Assembly (NCBI RefSeq): GCF_905171765.1
Contig: NC_053392.1
Location: 450,342,722-450,406,721 of the forward strand
DNA: 64,000 nt
Origin: Bufo bufo
Taxonomy: Eukaryota; Chordata; Amphibia; Anura; Bufonidae
Direction: 5' to 3'
The notes below the pieces were generated by a model. That model was given only the letters and a program-made list of their open reading frames with translations. It had not been told where the DNA came from and did not search any database. Shown one piece after another: positions 60,345 to 64,000 of this stretch. Position 1 is the stretch's first letter. Each line of letters begins with the position of its first letter. A program made the translations under genes and the position numbers.

Positions 60345-63341
60345 TTAGAGGAAGGATACATATGTAAAGCCCTCATTTAAACCATATGGGGCTAGGCTTT
60401 TAAGACAGTATATCCATCTTGTTTCCTCTTGCTGCAGCTTTTTGTCTAAATCTCCCATGCGTGGGCCCATCATCATTTTCTGAATACCCCACACTGTCAG
60501 GGTGTCAGTATTGCCGTTATGAACGGTTCTTATATGTCTCGAGAGAGAGGTGTCAGACTCAGTATTTATGGTGCTTAGATGTTTAGATATGCGCCTCCTT
60601 AATTCCTGTATAGTTTTGCCTATGTATAACTTGGGACAACCACATTGTATGGCGTAAATTACCCCAGTGGATTTACAGTTGATATATTCCCTAATTACGT
60701 ATTTTTTATTATCTACGGGATTAGTAAATTCCTTTTTTGGTAACATTTTGTTGCAGAAGGTGCACCCGCCACATGGATACGACCCTTTGGTGCTCAGCCA
60801 TGTCTGTATACGTGGCGTTTTATCTATTGTGAAATGGCTATGCACCAGTTTTTCCTTTAGATTTTGTCCCCTTCTGTACGTGATGGCAGGATGGGGAGGA
60901 AGGATTTCTTTTAACTCTTCATCTGCGAGTAAGATGTGCCAGTGTTTTCTGAGTATATTCCGGATTTTATCATGTTGGCTGTCATAGTTACCTATACATC
61001 GGACAATCTTCTTGTCCTGTTGTTGTTTTTTAGAATTAGAAAGTAATGAAATTCTGTCACTTTTTTTAGCTTTATTGTACGCTTTATGTAGTGTTTTTTT
61101 CGGGTATCCCCTCGCCATAAATCGATTGTACAGCAGGTTGCACTCATTTTCAAATCCTTCTTCAGTAGAGCAGTTCCGCCTTGCCCGAAGGTATTGCCCA
61201 ACAGGGATGCCTTTTTTTAAGGTGGTTGGATGGTGGCTATTCCAGTGGAGTAAGTTGTTTGTAGACGTGGGCTTTCTATATATTGTGGTATTAATGTTGC
61301 CATTCATATCTAAAACAATGGTAAGGTCCAAGAAGTTTAGCCTTTTGGTATCTATTTCTGCAGTGAATTTGAGGCCCAAAGTGTTGTTATTGAGTGTTTC
61401 TACAAAATTAAAAAACAGTGTTTCAGTGCCCTCCCACAAAATTAAAATGTCGTCTATAAAACGACCCCAATATAGTATGTGCTTAGTGAAGTTAAGGTGT
61501 TCATCTGTGAAAACTATTCTTTCTTCCCACCACCCTAAAAATAAATTAGCAAAACTTGGTGCACAAATCGTCCCCATTGCGGTTCCGGTGGTCTGTAAAT
61601 AATATTTATTATTAAAAATAAAATAATTGTGCGTCAACAAAAAGTGAAGAATAGATAGTACAAAATTATTGTGCTCATAATATTGTGTGCCTTTAGTTTG
61701 TAAATAGTATTTTATGGCCTCAAGTCCCAGATCATGCCTAATGCTCATGTAGAGAGCTTCTACATCAAGGCTAGCAATCATTGTTGTTGTACTTACCTGA
61801 ATGTCTTGAAGTTTGGTCAAGGCATCTTTAGTATCCTTCAAGTACGATGAAAGGCTTGATACAAAAGGAGAAATTATTTGATCAACATAATTGCTAATCC
61901 CCTCACAAAGGCTCTGGTTGCCTGATACTATAGGTCTTCCCGGTATGGGGTCGCGATTCTTATGTATTTTGGGGATTGCATAGAATGTTGCTATAGTTGG
62001 TCTGGGATGGAAGAGAACTCTAAGTTCCTCTTTAGTTATTCGATTTTTTTCCTTGGCTGCTTCTAAGATTTTTTTCAACTCTATCTTAAAGGATTCTGTT
62101 GGATTTTCTTTTAGTGCTTGATACGTGTTTTTATCATTCAGAAGGATCATCACCATCTCATGGTAATATTCTTTTGTAAGGAGCACAATATTTCCGCCCT
62201 TATCTGAGGGCTTGATTTCCAAATTTTTTTCTTTCATAAGCTGGTCCAAGGCATCTCTCTCAGATTTTGTGAGGTTAGCTCCCACAAACCCTTTGTTTGT
62301 TTTAATTTTCTGTAGGTCTCTGGTTACTATATCCACAAATGATTGTATTTTTCCATATTTGGTAAAAGATGGCGTGTATTTGGATTGGGGGGTCAGCGTG
62401 CTGTATGGTGCGCTGGGTGGGATCACCTCGCCCCTGTGTTCCCTCTGTAAGTCTTCCAATATTTGTATGGCTGTAATTTCTTTAGCTATTTGTTTGTTTG
62501 GGTCCCTTTCAGTATTTAGATGTTCCTTATGCAGGGCTAACTTCCTGGCAAATAAATTAATGTCTTTAACCCAACTAAAACAGTCATGATATGGTGCTGG
62601 TGTGAACGATAGACCCTTTTGTAAGAGGGTTAGATGTTCTGAGGTTAACACTAGGTCGGTTAGGTTTATGATCTGCATGTTTTTATTATTACTATTCATC
62701 GGGGCTACGTCCCCTGTCGATAACCCCACTTGTCCCTGTCCCTCAATTGTATGCCCGGTACTAAAAAATGTGGCATAATTGTTTGGGTGGTAGTACCGGT
62801 GGCCCCCCCCCGGCATAGTCTGTGAGGGCTGTGGACAGGAGGGCAGCGATTGATATAATGGCTGTCCATCCCCTCCACTTTGTGGTCCCCCTGGGTTTGT
62901 ATTCATTATTGTGGTACATTTTGTATTCCCGTTTGGATTATATCTAGCTCTCCTCTGTGAGGACTGGTATCTATTCCTTCCTCCTCTCCGTCTATAACCT
63001 GGCCTATAATATGAATTTCCACCTTCTGACTCTGACGCCTCTGATTCTGACAGGTCAGTGTATTGGGCTCGATTACTTGTAAAGTTACCACGGTACTCTG
63101 TTTGGGTGTTCTTGACATATATTTTCCCTGTCTCAAAATCTCTTTTATCCCTATTATATTTACGGTGTTTCCTTTCCTTCACTTCACTCTGTAAATATTC
63201 TATGTTTTTTTGCAGTTTAGCCTCTTGATTAGAAAACTCTGTATGTGAGCGAAATGTTTGTATTTCATTGATTTCTCTTTCCAATTGTACCGCTACTTGA
63301 TTTAATACTTTTTTCTCGTATTCCAATAGGTACGCCTGCAT
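60345..63341 (-). CDS. PLE-4 reverse transcriptase with GIY-YIG endonuclease
   Basis: 998 residues, no lesion. 1-65 is a coiled coil (KVLNQVAVQLEREINEIQTF). 90-140 is Ser/Glu then Arg/Gly-rich. RT: IKPSDKGGNIVLL (376-388), FYAIPKIHKNRDPIPGRPIV (453-472), MIASLDVEALYMSI (motif A, Asp526), TGTAMGTICAPSFANLFLGW (585-604), GRFIDDILILW (catalytic Asp pair near 630) and thumb GIPVGQYLRARRNCS. A cysteine motif (CGGCTFC) precedes GIY-YIG: GVIYAIQCGCPKLYIGKT, ELRRRISKH with the catalytic Arg, and EETRWIY with the Glu. Penelope-like RTs prime from nicked ends. The CX2C motif suggests a Neptune-like branch, tentatively. PLE-5 extends in frame upstream of this Met, so the native start may be lost here. 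Confidence 0.93.
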   Translation of the reverse strand: MQAYLLEYEKKVLNQVAVQLEREINEIQTFRSHTEFSNQEAKLQKNIEYLQSEVKERKHRKYNRDKRDFETGKIYVKNTQTEYRGNFTSNRAQYTDLSESEASESEGGNSYYRPGYRRRGGRNRYQSSQRRARYNPNGNTKCTTIMNTNPGGPQSGGDGQPLYQSLPSCPQPSQTMPGGGHRYYHPNNYATFFSTGHTIEGQGQVGLSTGDVAPMNSNNKNMQIINLTDLVLTSEHLTLLQKGLSFTPAPYHDCFSWVKDINLFARKLALHKEHLNTERDPNKQIAKEITAIQILEDLQREHRGEVIPPSAPYSTLTPQSKYTPSFTKYGKIQSFVDIVTRDLQKIKTNKGFVGANLTKSERDALDQLMKEKNLEIKPSDKGGNIVLLTKEYYHEMVMILLNDKNTYQALKENPTESFKIELKKILEAAKEKNRITKEELRVLFHPRPTIATFYAIPKIHKNRDPIPGRPIVSGNQSLCEGISNYVDQIISPFVSSLSSYLKDTKDALTKLQDIQVSTTTMIASLDVEALYMSIRHDLGLEAIKYYLQTKGTQYYEHNNFVLSILHFLLTHNYFIFNNKYYLQTTGTAMGTICAPSFANLFLGWWEERIVFTDEHLNFTKHILYWGRFIDDILILWEGTETLFFNFVETLNNNTLGLKFTAEIDTKRLNFLDLTIVLDMNGNINTTIYRKPTSTNNLLHWNSHHPTTLKKGIPVGQYLRARRNCSTEEGFENECNLLYNRFMARGYPKKTLHKAYNKAKKSDRISLLSNSKKQQQDKKIVRCIGNYDSQHDKIRNILRKHWHILLADEELKEILPPHPAITYRRGQNLKEKLVHSHFTIDKTPRIQTWLSTKGSYPCGGCTFCNKMLPKKEFTNPVDNKKYVIREYINCKSTGVIYAIQCGCPKLYIGKTIQELRRRISKHLSTINTESDTSLSRHIRTVHNGNTDTLTVWGIQKMMMGPRMGDLDKKLQQEETRWIYCLKSLAPYGLNEGFTYVSFL

Positions 63342-63404
63342 CAGAATATTCCAATAGGTACGCCTGCATCAGAATATTCCAATAGGTACGCCTGCATCAG
63401 AATA
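63321..63404. repeat. Three 28-bp tandem repeats at PLE-4 5' end
   Basis: TTCCAATAGGTACGCCTGCA starts at 63321, 63349 and 63377. The unit contains the start codon region of the PLE-4 gene (Met-Gln-Ala-Tyr), so the 5' end of the gene is repeated three times. Confidence 0.93.
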
Positions 63405-64000
63405 CACATTACGCCAAATTCCCATCAGGACGACCCTGAGTTCCTAAAGGGGTGGGAGGCTTTACTAACTGAAAGTTCACTGCGAATGCAGGCGTACCTA
63501 TTGGAATACGAGAAAAAAGTATTAAATCAAGTAGCGGTACAATTGGAAAGAGAAATCAATGAAATACAAACATTTCGCTCACATACAGAGTTTTCTAATC
63601 AAGAGGCTAAACTGCAAAAAAACATAGAATATTTACAGAGTGAAGTGAAGGAAAGGAAACACCGTAAATATAATAGGGATAAAAGAGATTTTGAGACAGG
63701 GAAAATATATGTCAAGAACACCCAAACAGAGTACCGTGGTAACTTTACAAGTAATCGAGCCCAATACACTGACCTGTCAGAATCGGAGGCGTCCGAGTCA
63801 GAAGGTGGAAATTCATATTATAGGCCAGGTTATAGACGGAGAGGAGGAAGGAATAGATACCAGTCCTCACAGAGGAGAGCTAGATATAATCCAAACGGGA
63901 ATACAAAATGTACCACAATAATGAATACAAACCCAGGGGGACCACAAAGTGGAGGGGATGGACAGCCATTATATCAATCGCTGCCCTCCTGTCCACAGCC
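63405..64000 (+). mobile_element. Penelope-like element PLE-5, head to head with PLE-4
   Basis: A plus-strand copy whose coding sequence mirrors PLE-4 from about 63486. In an alternative frame, 63691-63921 and 62906-63136 translate to 76 residues with only two differences, so the two copies are very young. The element continues beyond the window. Confidence 0.88.
63405..64000 (+). CDS. PLE-5 RT-endonuclease, N-terminal part only
   Basis: In frame with the ATG at 63486 (MQAYLLEYEKK) there is no stop back to at least 63360. The upstream stretch reads NSHQDDPEFLKGWEALLTES, which is absent from PLE-4. This suggests the true protein starts upstream and that PLE-4 lost those residues. Downstream, the coiled coil, Ser/Glu-rich and Arg/Gly-rich regions match PLE-4 closely. 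RT and nuclease domains lie outside the window. Confidence 0.8.

Larger units (their letters stand above)
58600..63404 (-). mobile_element. Penelope-like element PLE-4 with intact ORF
   Basis: A minus-strand element with a 998-codon gene (60345-63341), a 3' region of about 1.7 kb with a hammerhead-like motif (59180-59230), and a 5' end made of three 28-bp repeats (63321-63404). It faces PLE-5 head to head. The 3' boundary near 58600 is approximate and no target-site duplication was found. Confidence 0.85.

Overview
This window looks like non-coding, transposon-saturated DNA from a large vertebrate genome, most likely an anuran amphibian. No host gene, tRNA, rRNA or CRISPR array was recognised. 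The organism call is an inference. It rests on co-occurring vertebrate element families (Penelope-like elements with GIY-YIG endonuclease, an Ngaro/DIRS tyrosine-recombinase retrotransposon, BED-finger hAT transposons, a chromodomain Ty3/Gypsy, L1/Tx1-like and CR1-like LINEs, Tc1-like elements) and on several short repeats that resemble ones common in frog genomes. The coding content is eukaryotic mobile-element protein, so there are no operons or ribosome binding sites.

Layout. (1) 1-849: nothing recognised. (2) 850-5450: an old Penelope-like element (PLE-1, +) split by a second one (PLE-2, -, 2189-4527). PLE-2 has a 14-bp target-site duplication and a 128-bp inverted repeat. (3) 5949-28013: a four-level nest. 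A TTAA-flanked element contains a Ty3/Gypsy element (6277-27895, TSD GGAAT). The Gypsy 3' LTR contains a hAT transposon (hAT-A, 6910-22951, TSD CTAGCAAA). hAT-A contains another hAT (hAT-B, 7254-17070, TSD CTGCTGTA). hAT-A's transposase gene also carries a CR1-like LINE fragment. (4) 28095-39000: a second nest. An L1/Tx1-like LINE is broken by a solo LTR (28316-29449, TSD CTGAA), a hAT-type MITE (29593-29873, TSD TCTATGGG), a PLE-like tail carrying a complete Ngaro element (30970-36356), and a Tc1/mariner element with DD37E-type spacing (36964-38526). (5) 39243-44368: a Tc1-like element whose transposase start codon region is fused in frame to a Penelope-like element (PLE-3), which itself holds a palindromic TTAA MITE. 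(6) 44370-49650: small MITEs, a duplicated 350-bp unit, a LINE 3' end and a palindromic MITE. (7) 49654-57462: hAT-B2, a complete relative of hAT-B with an uninterrupted 1144-residue transposase (TSD GTAAGCAG). (8) 57550-58600: a LINE ORF1 remnant. (9) 58600-64000: two nearly identical Penelope-like elements head to head, PLE-4 (-, intact 998-residue ORF) and PLE-5 (+, running off the window).

The most interesting points are hammerhead-ribozyme-like motifs beside four Penelope-like copies, three element copies that still look coding-competent (hAT-B2, the Ngaro element, PLE-4), and in-frame tandem arrays lying antisense to the transposase in both hAT-B and hAT-B2. All boundaries were read by eye from target-site duplications, terminal repeats and reading frames. 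Family names come from recognised motifs, not from a database search.
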